Source: Dichomitus squalens LYAD-421 SS1
Lineage: Eukaryota; Basidiomycota; Agaricomycetes; Polyporales; Polyporaceae
NCBI RefSeq assembly: GCF_000275845.1
Contig: NW_006766887.1
Span: 398,670 to 462,669 of the forward strand
Direction: 5' to 3'
Length of the DNA: 64,000 nucleotides
Position 1 is the stretch's first letter; every line of letters begins with the position of its first letter. The position numbers and the translations under genes are program-made. The notes under the pieces are model-generated. The model saw only the letters and a program-made list of their open reading frames with translations. It had not been told where the DNA came from and ran no database searches. Below, piece after piece: positions 47,701-58,708 of this stretch.

Positions 47701-50470
47701 CACGCCCCTTTCCGTCTCGCCGCCACGCAGCAAGCTCGCGTTTTCGGCGCGGCCGGCGAACGAGAGCGTCGAGTCCCTGCCGCAGTTCCCGCGGCGGCCG
47801 ACGCACCGCGCGCGGCACAGCGTGGACACGCCCGGGTTGTTGCCCAAGGACCAGCTGCTGCGGCGCGACTCGTCCCCGGACGCGAGCGGCTCGCCGCCGC
47901 GCCGGATCGTCCTGAGGCGCAGCAGCTCGAAGGCGCCGAGTAACCGCAATGGCATCTACATCCCGCGCAATGAGGGCTCTGCTTCGCCTGAGGACGCGAG
48001 CAGCGACGTCGCCGTGCCGTTCCCCCGCACGGTGTCGGGCGAGCACTCGACGCCCCCCGGGGCTGGCTTCGTGTTCCCGTCCGCGTCGCCCGACGGGTCG
48101 AAGACGGACCTGCTGAACGGCGGCGCGGCGCCCGACCGCCCTCGGCTCCTGCGGGGCCGGTTCCAGAGCGAGGTCGACGCGGCGGGCTCGCGCAGGAAGC
48201 CGCGGCCGAACTCGTTCGACGAGTACGGGGCGAAGCCGGCGAGGCGGTCGAGGTTCGAGAGCATGGTCAACCTGGGGGTCGCGTCGAGCAACGCCAGTGC
48301 GAGCGACCTTATGTCCCGCGATTCCTACGATGGGAGCGCGGTTCGGCAGACGTTGATCGTCCGGGAGGACGGCAAGGCACCGACCCAATTCGTACGTCGT
48401 GCTCCTATCTCTGTGAGGGCGTTTGAAGGATGGAAGGAAGGCTGACGGCTTGTGACCTGTAGCAACTGGGCAATTGCATCGGACGTGGGCAGTTCGGCGC
48501 CGTGTACCGAGCGCTCAACCTGAACACGGGCCAGATGGTCGCTGTGAAGCGGATACGCCTGGAGGGCCTGAAGGAGGACGAGATCGCGCAGCTCATGAAG
48601 GAGGTGGACCTGGTGAAGAGTCTGTCGCACCCCAGTATCGTCAAGTACGAGGGGATGGCACGCGACGACGACACGCTCAACATCGTTCTTGAGTAAGTTT
48701 CTTGACGAGCGCTTTGCGGTGACAGGCCTCTTACGTGTTGGTAGGTACGCCGAGAACGGGTCCCTGGGTCAGACACTGAAGGCGTTTGGGAAACTGAATG
48801 AGCGACTCGTCGCCAATTATGTCGTCAAGATTTTGGAAGGGCTGCACTACCTCCATCAGAACGACGTCGTCCACTGCGACCTAAAGGCGGCGAACATCCT
48901 GACGACGAAGACCGGCAACGTCAAGCTGTCCGACTTTGGTGTCTCGCTCAATCTCCGCGCCATGGAGCGTGAGATGAAGGACGTCGCGGGCACCCCGAAC
49001 TGGATGGCACCCGAGGTCATCGAGCTCAAGGGCGCGTCTACGAAGTCCGACATCTGGTCGCTTGCTTGCACAGTCATCGAGCTGCTGACGGGACGGCCTC
49101 CGTACGCGGATATCGCGAACAGCATGTCTGGTGAGTGCAAGTCGATCACGTTCTTTGGTGCGCATCCTGACACAGTAGCGTGTTCGTGCAGTCATGTTCC
49201 GCATCGTGGAGGACGCCTCGCCGCCGTTGCCGGAGGAATGCTCCGAGAGCTTGCAGGACTTCTTGCGAATGTGCTTCCACAAGGATCCTACGAAGCGCCC
49301 GAGCGCGGAACAGCTATGCGATCACGAGTGGCTCAAGAAACACTCGGCTGCTCACAAGGTGAGCCCTTTCTCGTAATTGACGTACTATCGCCAGGAGCTC
49401 ATGATCTTCTAGCATTTGCAGGAGCTGCGGCCGCAAGACAGCATCCCGTTCTTGCGCCGCGTCAGCGCTGACATGCAGAAATCGAAGTCCATCCACTTCC
49501 TTGCTGACATCGGGCAGCAGGTCTCAGATCCGGTGGCTATTGACCGTCGGACCTCCCTCGATCAACCGTCGTCTCCCATTCGGCCGAGGCTGTCGAACGG
49601 TCAGGACGCCATCTCTCCCCGAGAGCATTCCTTCGTGAAGACGACGTTTGGGAAACGTACGTAATTGTGCCTGAACGGCCCACTCGGAATCTAACCTCGA
49701 TATTAGCGGTCATTTGCAGAGTATGCCTCCAGAGCGTCAAGAAGAGTGCTGTGCTTTGCGAACAGTGCAGCCTCATCGCTCACGCGAGATGTGCCCCCAA
49801 CGCTCCGCCTACTTGCGACCTACGTTCTCAGCTGCTCCTTTACGCGCAGTACGCGGAGAGCGGGAATCCTGTGAACCCTTATTCTCCTATGGAAATTCTC
49901 GCGGCAGCAGCACAGGGCGGTCCCCCTACAAGCCCAACCAGCCACACGTCCGATGACGGTTATTCGCGGCGTACGAGCATTGAATCCGTTCAGACGCCGC
50001 CCAATCTCTCTGGCGTGCATGGCCACGTACACCCTCCTACAGCATTCAAAGTCTTCTCCGCCTTCAAGCGATCCCGGTCCTCGTTAACGATTGATCAAGA
50101 CCATCAGGTACAGTCCTCGCCCGCTTCGTCGTCTCAACCAACCCGACAAGTTACCCACAAGAAGTCGGTTCTTCGTCGCAAGAACACTGAGGTTTCTGAA
50201 CGCCCGCGCTCAATCTCGAGTAATACGAGTACCACGCCCAACTCTGCCAGCATGCGTAGCGCCGTCACCGCCGCCGAGAGTGTCTCATCGAGTCACCGTC
50301 GCAGTCAGATATCAGCCGACTTGTCGGGGAGGTTGTCGAGAATGACCTCGTTCTCGGCTGTCTCGGCTGCAGAGACCGAGCGCGAAGAGCCCAGGGTCGT
50401 CGGAGAGATGCCTAGAGGCCATCGGGACAAGCGGCGCGATAGAGAAAGTGGCGGGTGCAGTGTCCAGTAA
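44792..50470 (+). CDS. sepH: CH-domain / Cdc7-SepH-type kinase / C1-domain fusion protein
   Basis: Seven exons join in phase: 44792-46452, 46516-48391, 48463-48692, 48745-49130, 49192-49358, 49413-49656 and 49707-50470, giving 1,775 residues. Residues 1-450 are Ser/Pro-rich. A calponin-homology domain at about 530-635 reads [20 protein letters not shown], then [20 protein letters not shown] and [10 protein letters not shown]...VLALSRL. Another disordered region precedes the kinase (1180-1435): [69 protein letters not shown]. This is the Cdc7 (fission yeast)/SepH/Cdc15 type that starts the septation initiation network; [12 protein letters not shown] after the kinase fits SepH. A C1 zinc finger follows (H-x12-C-x2-C-x10-C-x2-C-x4-H-x2-C-x7-C, about 1510-1557). 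The catalytic loop is HCD rather than HRD. All three domains lie in one phase-consistent model, but transcript support is needed for the exon 2-3 join. Confidence 0.88.
45929..45997 (+). repeat. Tandem heptad RRPS(F/I/L)DA repeats in kinase N-terminus
   Basis: About three consecutive copies of a 21-nt unit encode [14 protein letters not shown] and RRPSLDA, followed by a partial copy RPS. Each holds an Arg-Arg-x-Ser sequence typical of sites for basophilic kinases. The unit is in the disordered region before the CH domain. Confidence 0.75.
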
Positions 50471-51796
50471 GCACTGTGCACGCTCTTTGAGACTTGTACC
50501 ACCCTTTCATTCCCCCTGCTCCTTTCTAACACTTTCTTGTCATTGCCTACGCTCGTCCCCTCTCATTTGAATCATTCACGGCATGATATCCATGTAGTAT
50601 GTACAGCAGGATCCCTGATACCTCTCCACGCACCGCATCCTCTGCTTCTCAGGACTATCCAGGTGAACTCTTTTTATTATTGCATATCATGATAGTTCCT
50701 ATTACGCGCCCTTAATCGTATGCCCATCCGTCCTCACTCCATACACATTGACATTCCCGAATCCCGTTGCTGGTAGTGATCTTGATCGTTGCTGTGTGCT
50801 ACATACGTCTCGCAATGAAGTCGTCATGTACCCTGGTAGGCGAACTGCTCAGAGCCACCAGGGAAAGCCGGCACGATGGTGGTTAGATGTGTTGTGGATT
50901 TTGGCTGGACGTTGTATCCGGCAGCCCGGTGCTATGACGTGCGTGCCAGCTTGAGGACGTGGTCGCGATGCGGCAGCTTTTGCTATCTACGACCATATGT
51001 CCCATGCTATAGTTCCCGATCTGGCCGAAGCGTCTGTCAGTGTGAGTTTCGCAAATACTCGCCTTCTCCCTAGCACCCTCATGACCCTGCTTCGCTACCG
51101 ATGCGTGTGCTGCGCGTTTGATAGGTGGGGTGTGACCCGATTACACTCTGCTCGATCTCAATATCTGCGTTCAAGGCCCTTGCGGGAGCCCATGAGAGAT
51201 CATCACTCGGTTTGCGATTTTGACCAGCATGGTTGATTGTGTTTGTCTCGTTAACAGCTCCACATGCACATGGCGTGAGTACTTCGCCCTCATGTCTGGC
51301 ATTTAGGCAGCCTAGCTGACGAGGCGCACTTTTTCGCCCTCGAGATGGTGTTCTATCCTCAGGGTGGGCTCATATCTTGCCGCTTCCCCAGGAACGGGAA
51401 GCAGGCTAGTGCCGTGTTACGAGACCGCTGAATCGCGGACGCACGCCTCCGCTTGTGGTCATCCCGAGCCACCCCAAATCATCTATCAGTGTTCACAGTA
51501 CTAGGCCCGCGATCCAGCCATATCAGCGTCTTCACTTGACGACCTCCCGATCTCTCTGCTTCGCGTTCGAGTGGACCGCATGGTGTCCCGCGCACATCCT
51601 TTGTGTCCCTCATGGTCCACGGACTCACGAAGATGTGTCGCGAATGAATGCCGACAGGCGGGCGGTTTGCGGGAGGATTCGACCTGCCCATAAAAGCCCC
51701 GGGCGAACAGAGACACAAGCCCAAGGGATCAGCTCCTCGACCTTGGGCTCTCAGCACCGCTCTATTGGACAGCCGATGTTATACAACGCGTACAAG
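50471..51796. other. Intergenic, no gene recognised
   Basis: About 1.3 kb between the kinase and the first GH18 gene. Short frames only. The 3' end contains a TATA-like CATAAAAG near 51689, about 100 bases before the GH18 start. Confidence 0.45.
51689..51696 (+). promoter_or_regulatory. TATA-like box of first GH18 gene
   Basis: CATAAAAG lies about 105 bases before ATG 51797. The paralogue at 54904 has a clearer TATATAAA at a similar distance, which supports this weaker match. Confidence 0.4.
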
Positions 51797-53294
51797 ATGT
51801 TCGGTCTCTTCGTTCTCTCGTCGCTCCTCCTCTCCAAGAGCGTGCTCTCAGCCCCTACCGCGGAGGTTGAGCTCCAGACGCGTGCTGCTGCCACTGTCCC
51901 GGCAGCACCCCGCTTCGTCATCTATAGCGACAAGTGGGTGTCTGGCGAGACCGGTCCTCCCTCGGTCGACCAGTTGACGGTATGAATTTTTCGTCATGAA
52001 ATTTTCACAATGCTGATATGAGCTCGTAGGGCTACAACGTTTTGTGAGCTGAGCTAGAGCTTATGCGGACGGTTGGAGTTGCTAATTCGTAGACAGTGCT
52101 CTGTCATTTTTGTTGACAAGCGGTGCTGCTGACCAAGCTCTCGAGTGGGAGGAAATCACCGATGACGACCGCAGTAGCTTCAAGTCGCAGTATTCTGCTG
52201 CCGGGATCAGTCTCATTGTCTCTGCATTCGGTGCTACCGATGCGCCCACGTCGTCCGGTGCCGATGCTGTCACGACGGCGAACAACGTTGCCGCGTGGGT
52301 GAAGCAATACCAGCTCGACGGCGTAGACGTGGACTACGAGGTACTATTATCGTTATCGGATCACCAATTTTGGGATTTGAGAGCTTATATTTCCGGCGGA
52401 ATACAGGACTTCGACGCCATGGACAAGGGTGACGGCAGCGCTGAGAGCTGGCTCGCCACCTTCAGCACACAGATTCGTACCCAGCTGCCCAAGGGCCAAT
52501 ACATTCTGAGCCACGCGCCGGTTGCGCCTTGGTATGCCGAGTGTAGCTATCATCTATGTATGATGTTCGTTGACGATCTTTCCGCAGGTTCTCTGTCAGC
52601 AGCACTTTTGCTGGTGGTGCCTACTTGAAGGTTGACCAGACTGTTGGTGATGCAATTGACTGGGTGAGTGTCTCGACGAGTACGCTTATGCGTCAAGTAG
52701 CGCCTAACGAAACCTGTAGTACAACATTCAGGTACGCACTCGTCTAAATGTTCGTCGCCCATTCAGTCAGGATTAATGGAATTCCGCTGGCTATCTTTAG
52801 TTCTACAACCGTGAGTGCTATATTTGCAATCGGGCGATAGCTCATACTCACTCTCGCTTTTGTAGAGGGCACCGACGAGTATACCACATGCGACGGCCTT
52901 CTCAACACTTCTGGTGGCTCGTGGCCTAACTCTTCCTTGTTCGAGATCGCCGCTCAGGGCGTCGATTTGCAAAAGCTGGTCATTGGAAAGCCCGCTCAGT
53001 CTGCGGGCGACGCCAATAACGGCTTCATTGATCCAACAACTCTCGCGGGCTGCCTTGCTCAGGCTAAGGCCAAAGGCTGGGGTGCGTTTTCTCCCCGTTC
53101 TCACGTGCAGACAGGCTTTTTGACGCTTCCCTGTTCTGCCCAGGCGCGGGTGTCATGGTCTGGGAGGTTCGTCAATTTCGCTCAATCATGCACTTGAAAA
53201 TCTTTATTGACGCTCTTCTTCTGCTCCCCCATAGTTCCCTGACGCCGCTGCTAGTTGGATTGAGACCGTGCGTTCCCAGGCGTTCCCCGAGTAG
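51797..53294 (+). CDS. Secreted GH18 chitinase-like enzyme, copy 1
   Basis: A multi-exon gene starting MFGLFVLSSLLLSKSVLSAP, a signal peptide, followed by a short propeptide-like stretch and FVIYSDKWVSGETGPPS. The GH18 catalytic motif DxxDxDxE is present as LDGVDVDYE near 52315-52340, with the final Glu the expected acid/base. Later blocks include ILSHAPVAPWF, IDWYNIQFYNQG, GLLNTSGGSWPNSSLFEI, KLVIGKPAQSAGDANNGF and GVMVWEFPD. Exon 1 is 51797-51979. A tiny 14-nt exon (GYNVF) follows, as in the paralogue downstream. The stop is at 53292-53294. GH18 members may be chitinases or endo-beta-N-acetylglucosaminidases, and the sequence alone does not decide. The second copy lies 1.6 kb downstream. 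Confidence 0.86.
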
Positions 53295-54903
53295 ATTCCT
53301 ATATGGTCGGGGTTCTCCATTTCGCACTCGTTTACTGGTACATCTCACTCTCCTTCATTTGGTGAGATGGGTGATTCATACTTCTGCGGAAGCGATTTAT
53401 ATTTTTACATTATACCCCACGCATGTATCGGTAGCATGTAGGGAATGAGTATGCCGAAGCCGTGCTGCGTCGTTCTTCCGCCCTCGAGTTCGAGCCCGAA
53501 TGCCCTGCGGGTGCATTAGTATGAGGCTTCGGATACTGGACAATAGCGGCTTGATACCGTCGCGGACTCTCCGAGCTGATAAGCATCTGCCCTAGGGGGG
53601 GCTTCGAAGCCCCGAGGATGCGAAGTGCAAGCGCCTGCGTGACTGCACTGCATTCTGTGGCTTTATCGAGAAGGCGTTCCGGATCGGGTTTCGCTCTGTC
53701 TCTTGACCATGACCGTCCACATGCATGCTCTTGTCTTCGCACGATAAACGTCTCGGTTTGATTGCGCATCCTGCAAGGTGTACACTAAGGCCTATGCAGC
53801 CCCAGTACCATGGTGGCTATCCGACATAGGCTACGCCGCCCTCGATAGCCGCCATACCGAACGCATGGACACCTCGCCCACATGCACTGATGCGGACCTA
53901 CTATAGCGCGGAGAACCCAAATCTGCATGCTGTCAGACTTCTTCTATGTACTCAGATGCGCTCGGAGCCTCGGGAGCGCAACAAGCCGTACATTTACTTC
54001 CGATGCCGTCTGGCATATCGCGAGCGGGGTCGTAGTGCGCTCCACCTCCTCCTCTACTCGAACAGTCAGGTGCCTGGCAGAAAACATATATATCAGATCC
54101 AAATGTTAGTTGCTCTGTTGCGTACATATCGCAACTGCTCAAGGGCGCAGCTATCACGATACACGATAGTAAGTCGATGGGAAACAGTGCAATTCTACTG
54201 AGCGATACGCTGACAATTTCGCCCGATAGCTCTATCGCGAAGTGATGGCAAAGATGATCTCGTGCCAGAGAAGTTGCAGAGCTCAACGAGATGATCGCTT
54301 TTCAAGACCTCTTGGGATATGCTCCTGACATGACCTCACGTTTAGGACCAACTTGGTCCAGGTCGCACATACTACGGGCCTGCTCGGATTCGACGGCACA
54401 AGCTGACTGTCGGCTACACATGCCTCGCAAGCGTTCGCCCGCGCATCCGTTCCTGAAGACGCTATTGAAGGCCGGATGACTCATCTCCATCCTAGTGCTT
54501 CGCTATGGCCCACGCGATGCACAGAACACCTGGTTATCTGTTCACTTGGCGGCAAGGCTAGATGCACGCGGACACTAGCTTTGTTAAGATCGTGCTGGGA
54601 ATTGAGTGCGCTGCTCCCTGTTGCAGTCTCGATCTCGGTGTCTGATTTGCCTCATCCAGCCTGCGTCGACTTTGACCATTGGTCCGTGGACGGAAAATGC
54701 CCGTGTGTGGCTGGTAGCTTAGCTTGACGTGCGGCTGACGACCATATGGGACTCACTTGGACAACGTATGGTCGTCCGGAACACTCGCATCTTCTCCGGA
54801 CCTCTGCAGCTATATAAAACGCTCGCCAGCCGAGTGTAATAGACGGAGAGAACTCGCAGCATAACACGCAGTGAGCCTCGCGCCATCGGACTCGCACTCG
54901 GAC
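53295..54903. other. Spacer between tandem GH18 genes
   Basis: About 1.6 kb with no recognised gene. A minus-strand frame of 119 residues at 53410-53769 has no motif. The TATA box of the second GH18 gene is near the 3' end. Confidence 0.45.
54811..54818 (+). promoter_or_regulatory. TATA box of second GH18 gene
   Basis: TATATAAA, 93 bases before ATG 54904, leaving room for a start about 30 bases downstream and a short 5' UTR. It is one of the clearest TATA boxes in the window and fits a strongly regulated secreted enzyme. Confidence 0.6.
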
Positions 54904-56412
54904 ATGTTCGCCTTCGTGTTCCGCCGCCTCTCGGCCTTTGTGGCGTTCTATCTCACAATCCAGCTCAGCGCTGTCATTGCAGCGCCACTCGAGCAGCGTG
55001 ACCTCGAGGCTCGTGCCACTCCCGCGGCGCCTCACTTTGTGGTCTACGCAGACCAAAGCCAGTCAGGCGTCACCGGTCCCCCAGCGGTCTCCAATGTGAA
55101 TGTGCGTGGGCGGTGTCACCCACATCACCATTCAGTTGTTTGCTCATGAATCCACTTCGGGATAGGGCTGGAACGTTTTGTAAGCTCGTGCACGACACTG
55201 GCCGCTGTGTGATGTGGGTGCTGACGAGAAGTTTAGTATACTGTCATTCTGGTTGTTAGAAGGCGCGTGGGACAAGGCGGAGGAGTGGACTCAACTGTCC
55301 GCTAGCGACCGAGCTACGATAAAGTCGCAGTACAATGCAGCCGGTATCAAGCTCTTGGTCGCCGCCTTTGGGTCGACCGATGTTCCGACATCAACCGGAG
55401 CAGATCCGGTCACAACTGCGAATAACCTCGCGAGCTGGGTCAAGACGTATGGTTTGGACGGCGTGGATGTTGACTATGAGGTTTGTTCACGTGTTCTTCG
55501 TGTCATAGGAACGCATGGAGCTGACATTTCACGCCACGCCCATAGGACTTTAACGCTATGGACGGTGGCACCGCCGAGGCTTGGCTAATCTCTTTCACCA
55601 CGCAACTTCGTTCTCAGCTGCCTGCCGGCCAGTACATCATCACGCATGCTCGTGGGTACCGCTATAATTACTCCATGCCGACGAAGCACTGATATGAGCT
55701 GTGTTCCGTAGCCGTTGCTCCTTGGTAAGTGTCCGAGCCTCTGGATAGTTCGAAGTCGCTCGGCTGATCGGAGCCGATTAGGTTCACGCCCTCCCACTAC
55801 CCCGGCGGAGGGTACCTCAAAGTGAACTCGCAGGTCGGAAGCTTGATCGACTGGGTACGCGTTGCCACTCGATGCCTGGGAATACCAGTGTGCTGACTAT
55901 CCTCGTATAGTACAATGTGCAATTCTACAACCGTGAGACTGGGTCTCCTCAGCTTTCGCTGATCTTGCCTAATCAGTCGACTGCATCTCACCCGTAGAGG
56001 GCGCTACGGAGTACACAACTTGCGCGGGCTTGCTGACCGCCTCGTCCTCGACATGGCCGCAAACCGCCCTATTCCAGATCATCGCATCCGGTGTCTCTGC
56101 TAGCAAGCTTGTCGTTGGCAAGCCTGCGACGACTGGGGATGCGAACAATGGCTATATTGACCCGTCGACGCTTGCGGGGTGTATCTCCCAGGCGAAGAAC
56201 CAGGGGTGGAGTAAGTTTATTTGCCCTTCTCGGCGAACTCGGCTGAGGTACTGACTGCATATTCGCAGACGGCGGCGTTATGAGTTGGCAGGTGAGTTTC
56301 TTGAAAGAACGGCAGTGGATGGAAGAGGATGGCTGACGCGACGTGCCCGCAGTACCCACATGCCAGCTCGTCGTGGATCACGACTGTGCGTTCGCAGTCC
56401 TGGCCTGTCTAA
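54904..56412 (+). CDS. Secreted GH18 chitinase-like enzyme, copy 2
   Basis: A paralogue of the gene at 51797, same strand and same exon pattern, including the 14-nt exon (GWNVF). The signal peptide is in MFAFVFRRLSAFVAFYLTIQ and the mature region includes FVVYADQSQSGVTGPPA. The catalytic motif is LDGVDVDYED near 55457-55480, with matching blocks IITHAPVAPWF, IDWYNVQFYNQG, KLVVGKPATTGDANNGYIDP and GVMSWQYPH. It ends SQSWPV with TAA at 56410-56412. Identity to copy 1 is clearly high along the whole length by eye, so this is a tandem duplication that has diverged. An overlapping 5' region has a strong TATA box. Substrate (chitin or N-glycan core) is not decided by the sequence. Confidence 0.86.
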
Positions 56413-57091
56413 AGGGCAGATGTACGAGGTGGGGCTGCTACTGGGAGAGAGCATTCCATTATGAGCTGTGCTTGCGATGCATCGGCAACTGATCTGGTCT
56501 TTCTGTTATATGTCGTATCGTTTCGGGGTTTGGTTGTGCATACAGCTGTAGCTTCTCAATTGAGCTGTGCAATCTCACGATATACTCATAGCTGTATTTT
56601 GTATTTGTAGACATGAATCAACGAGTAACATATATGACACCTCATGTGGCTGCGAGTTCACATACCAGACAGTCGTACGGGGCACGCCAATTATCACATC
56701 ATAACGAGGAACACATGCCACGACACGAAACACATTCAAGGACGTTCCTTCACACAATGACCGTTATATTGGCTTCGCGTGAATCAATCGAACAATGGGG
56801 TGGGTTTATCAGTCAAATGCAAACTGTTCGTCATTGGATACTCAAGAAACAGAACCTGCTGGATACTACGCTGACGACTCTCCGTCTCATAGACGTACAA
56901 GAGATGAACCGATGCTATGAGGATCTGCTAGGGGGCTCTGGAATCATGAAACCGATCTGGAATATAAGGGAAGGCGATTGAGGAATGCTGGGCCGAGACT
57001 TGAGTCGCATCGGCCAGTTGAATGTTGGGAATGTCGTGGCTGCGGGTGTCAAACGGACTTCGGGATGGCTCACCGGTGAGGGAGTCGCCAG
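56413..57091. other. Convergent intergenic region
   Basis: About 0.68 kb between the GH18 copy 2 stop and the stop of the Ser-rich membrane protein. A 122-residue plus-strand frame at 56613-56981 has no recognisable motif and was not called. Confidence 0.4.
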
Positions 57092-58708
57092 TTAGAGGGC
57101 AAGGACAGGGTGCATGCTATACGAACAGCTTTCATGCAGGGTGTGGTTCGCGAGACGTTCGGGATCTGCTTGGAAGACGTCCTCGCTGGCTTCGGAGCTA
57201 TAGGAGCTATCCATGTCGCTCTCGCTAGCATCGTAGTAGAGGTCAAGACCTGAGTTGGGATCGGGTAGGTTGGCTGCAGAGGAAGCGGAAGACGAGGCTG
57301 AGACTGAACTCATGCTGCTCCGATTACTGCGCGGGTCCTTGAGGCTGGTGATTGAAAATGAGGTGGTGAGGGCGTCGAGGAGGTCGGAATAACGCTTGCT
57401 GATTGTGGACTTCATTTCGCTGGCGTCCATGTCCCAGGCGGTGTCGGCGTCAGAAGCGAGAGAAACGTTGAAGGTGGTATCGCCGTGACTAGCGATGTTG
57501 TAGGAAGGGGAGGCAGAGTACAGCGGCCCCTGTGCCTCCGCAAGCTCCGCAAGCTCCGCCGAGCTGTGCGCGGATGACACACCCAGCTCTGAGGAGACGG
57601 GCAACGCAGAGGTGGTCACGTCGAAACCGAGGCCTTTGGGCGAGTCGGAAACGAGCTTCTCGTCCGTACCGTAAGTTGGACTTGCCAAGTCTCGGCCGCT
57701 GAGGAAGATCTCGCTGATGCCACTGACGCAGGATGGGAAGGAGCCTGACGCCAGCAAGACTCCCGCGGGCGCGAGAACTACCGCGTCCACCGGAACTGAG
57801 CGCATCTCCAGGGACTTGAGTGTCGGGAAGGAATCGTATCTGAGGCTGCCGGCGATGCTGGTCGTGGGTGGTGTCTGGACCTCCCAGGAGGTCGTGTTCG
57901 AGGGGGTGGAGGCAGCGCTAGTCAGACTAGGAGTGGATGCTACAGATGCTGATAAGGGCTCAGATGATGTACGGAAGTGTTCCAGGGATGCTGAAGAGGA
58001 TACTTGAAGAGCGGGGGAGAGCTCTTTGATGTTCGAGGAGGGGAGCTCGGGGGAGGTGGTAGTTGCCTCCGGAGTCAGCGTCAGCCGACCATCAGCTAGA
58101 GCTAATGCCCGGGGATCTGAAGACGGCTCTTCGACGGCCACAGTAGGCTCAGGAGGACCATGGAGGATGACGTCGTTGCAGAGGCCTGAATCGTTCGGCG
58201 TACCTAGAGAAATCCCATACTCCCGAAGCAATGATAGCGTCTGCCGGGCTCTCGCTTTAGCCTTAGCCTTGGCGAGAGCGGAGCTGCGTCGAGGAATTGT
58301 GGTGTACCGGTCTTGCTCTGGGGTCTCGTAGGCGGTGCCGTGTCTTGAAGTAGCCTTGGCATCTTCTGAGGAACCCAGCATCGAATCATCCGACATCGAC
58401 ACTTTGTCCGGATTCGTATCGAGGGCAGGAATCCTGATAGAAGTCGCACAGAGAGAGGTGGGGGTAAGTTCGCACGGCTCCTTAGAGCTCGTGATAGAAG
58501 CTGTAGTAGAGTCCTGGGGTTTCTCTGTGGAGGTGCTGCATACAGAGAGTTGAGGTTGAGCCTCGACGTCGACGACAGTAGAGCTGCTCGGGCAAGCTTG
58601 GCGGCGGGAGACCAAGGCAGCAGCGGTGACGGCGCATCCAGTAACGAATGCCAAGACGGTGAAACAGATGAGCGCGAGGGTAAGGGGAGAGAGAACGATG
58701 ATGGCCAT
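57092..58708 (-). CDS. Ser-rich single-pass membrane protein, unknown function
   Basis: An intronless frame of 538 residues from ATG 58708, chosen because it places the membrane helix at the very N-terminus. The frame itself continues 36 residues upstream. Residues 2-32 (IIVLSPLTLALICFTVLAFV, then TGCAVTAAALVS) form one hydrophobic segment followed by RRQ, so the long remainder is probably cytoplasmic (type II/III anchor) by the positive-inside rule. The rest is Ser/Thr/Pro-rich and acidic, with one basic Ala/Lys segment (SALAKAKAKARARQTL) and a short helix SKRYSDLLDALTTSFS that is the most ordered-looking part. I recognise no family. Codon usage resembles neighbouring genes, so it is probably a real gene. 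Confidence 0.6.
   Translation of the reverse strand: MAIIVLSPLTLALICFTVLAFVTGCAVTAAALVSRRQACPSSSTVVDVEAQPQLSVCSTSTEKPQDSTTASITSSKEPCELTPTSLCATSIRIPALDTNPDKVSMSDDSMLGSSEDAKATSRHGTAYETPEQDRYTTIPRRSSALAKAKAKARARQTLSLLREYGISLGTPNDSGLCNDVILHGPPEPTVAVEEPSSDPRALALADGRLTLTPEATTTSPELPSSNIKELSPALQVSSSASLEHFRTSSEPLSASVASTPSLTSAASTPSNTTSWEVQTPPTTSIAGSLRYDSFPTLKSLEMRSVPVDAVVLAPAGVLLASGSFPSCVSGISEIFLSGRDLASPTYGTDEKLVSDSPKGLGFDVTTSALPVSSELGVSSAHSSAELAELAEAQGPLYSASPSYNIASHGDTTFNVSLASDADTAWDMDASEMKSTISKRYSDLLDALTTSFSITSLKDPRSNRSSMSSVSASSSASSAANLPDPNSGLDLYYDASESDMDSSYSSEASEDVFQADPERLANHTLHESCSYSMHPVLAL

Noticed and set aside
47219..48388. Long minus-strand frame (389 codons) opposite the kinase gene
   Set aside because: It is the antisense of GC-rich coding DNA, Arg/Pro-rich with no domain, and its overlap with a phase-consistent CH-kinase exon explains it fully.
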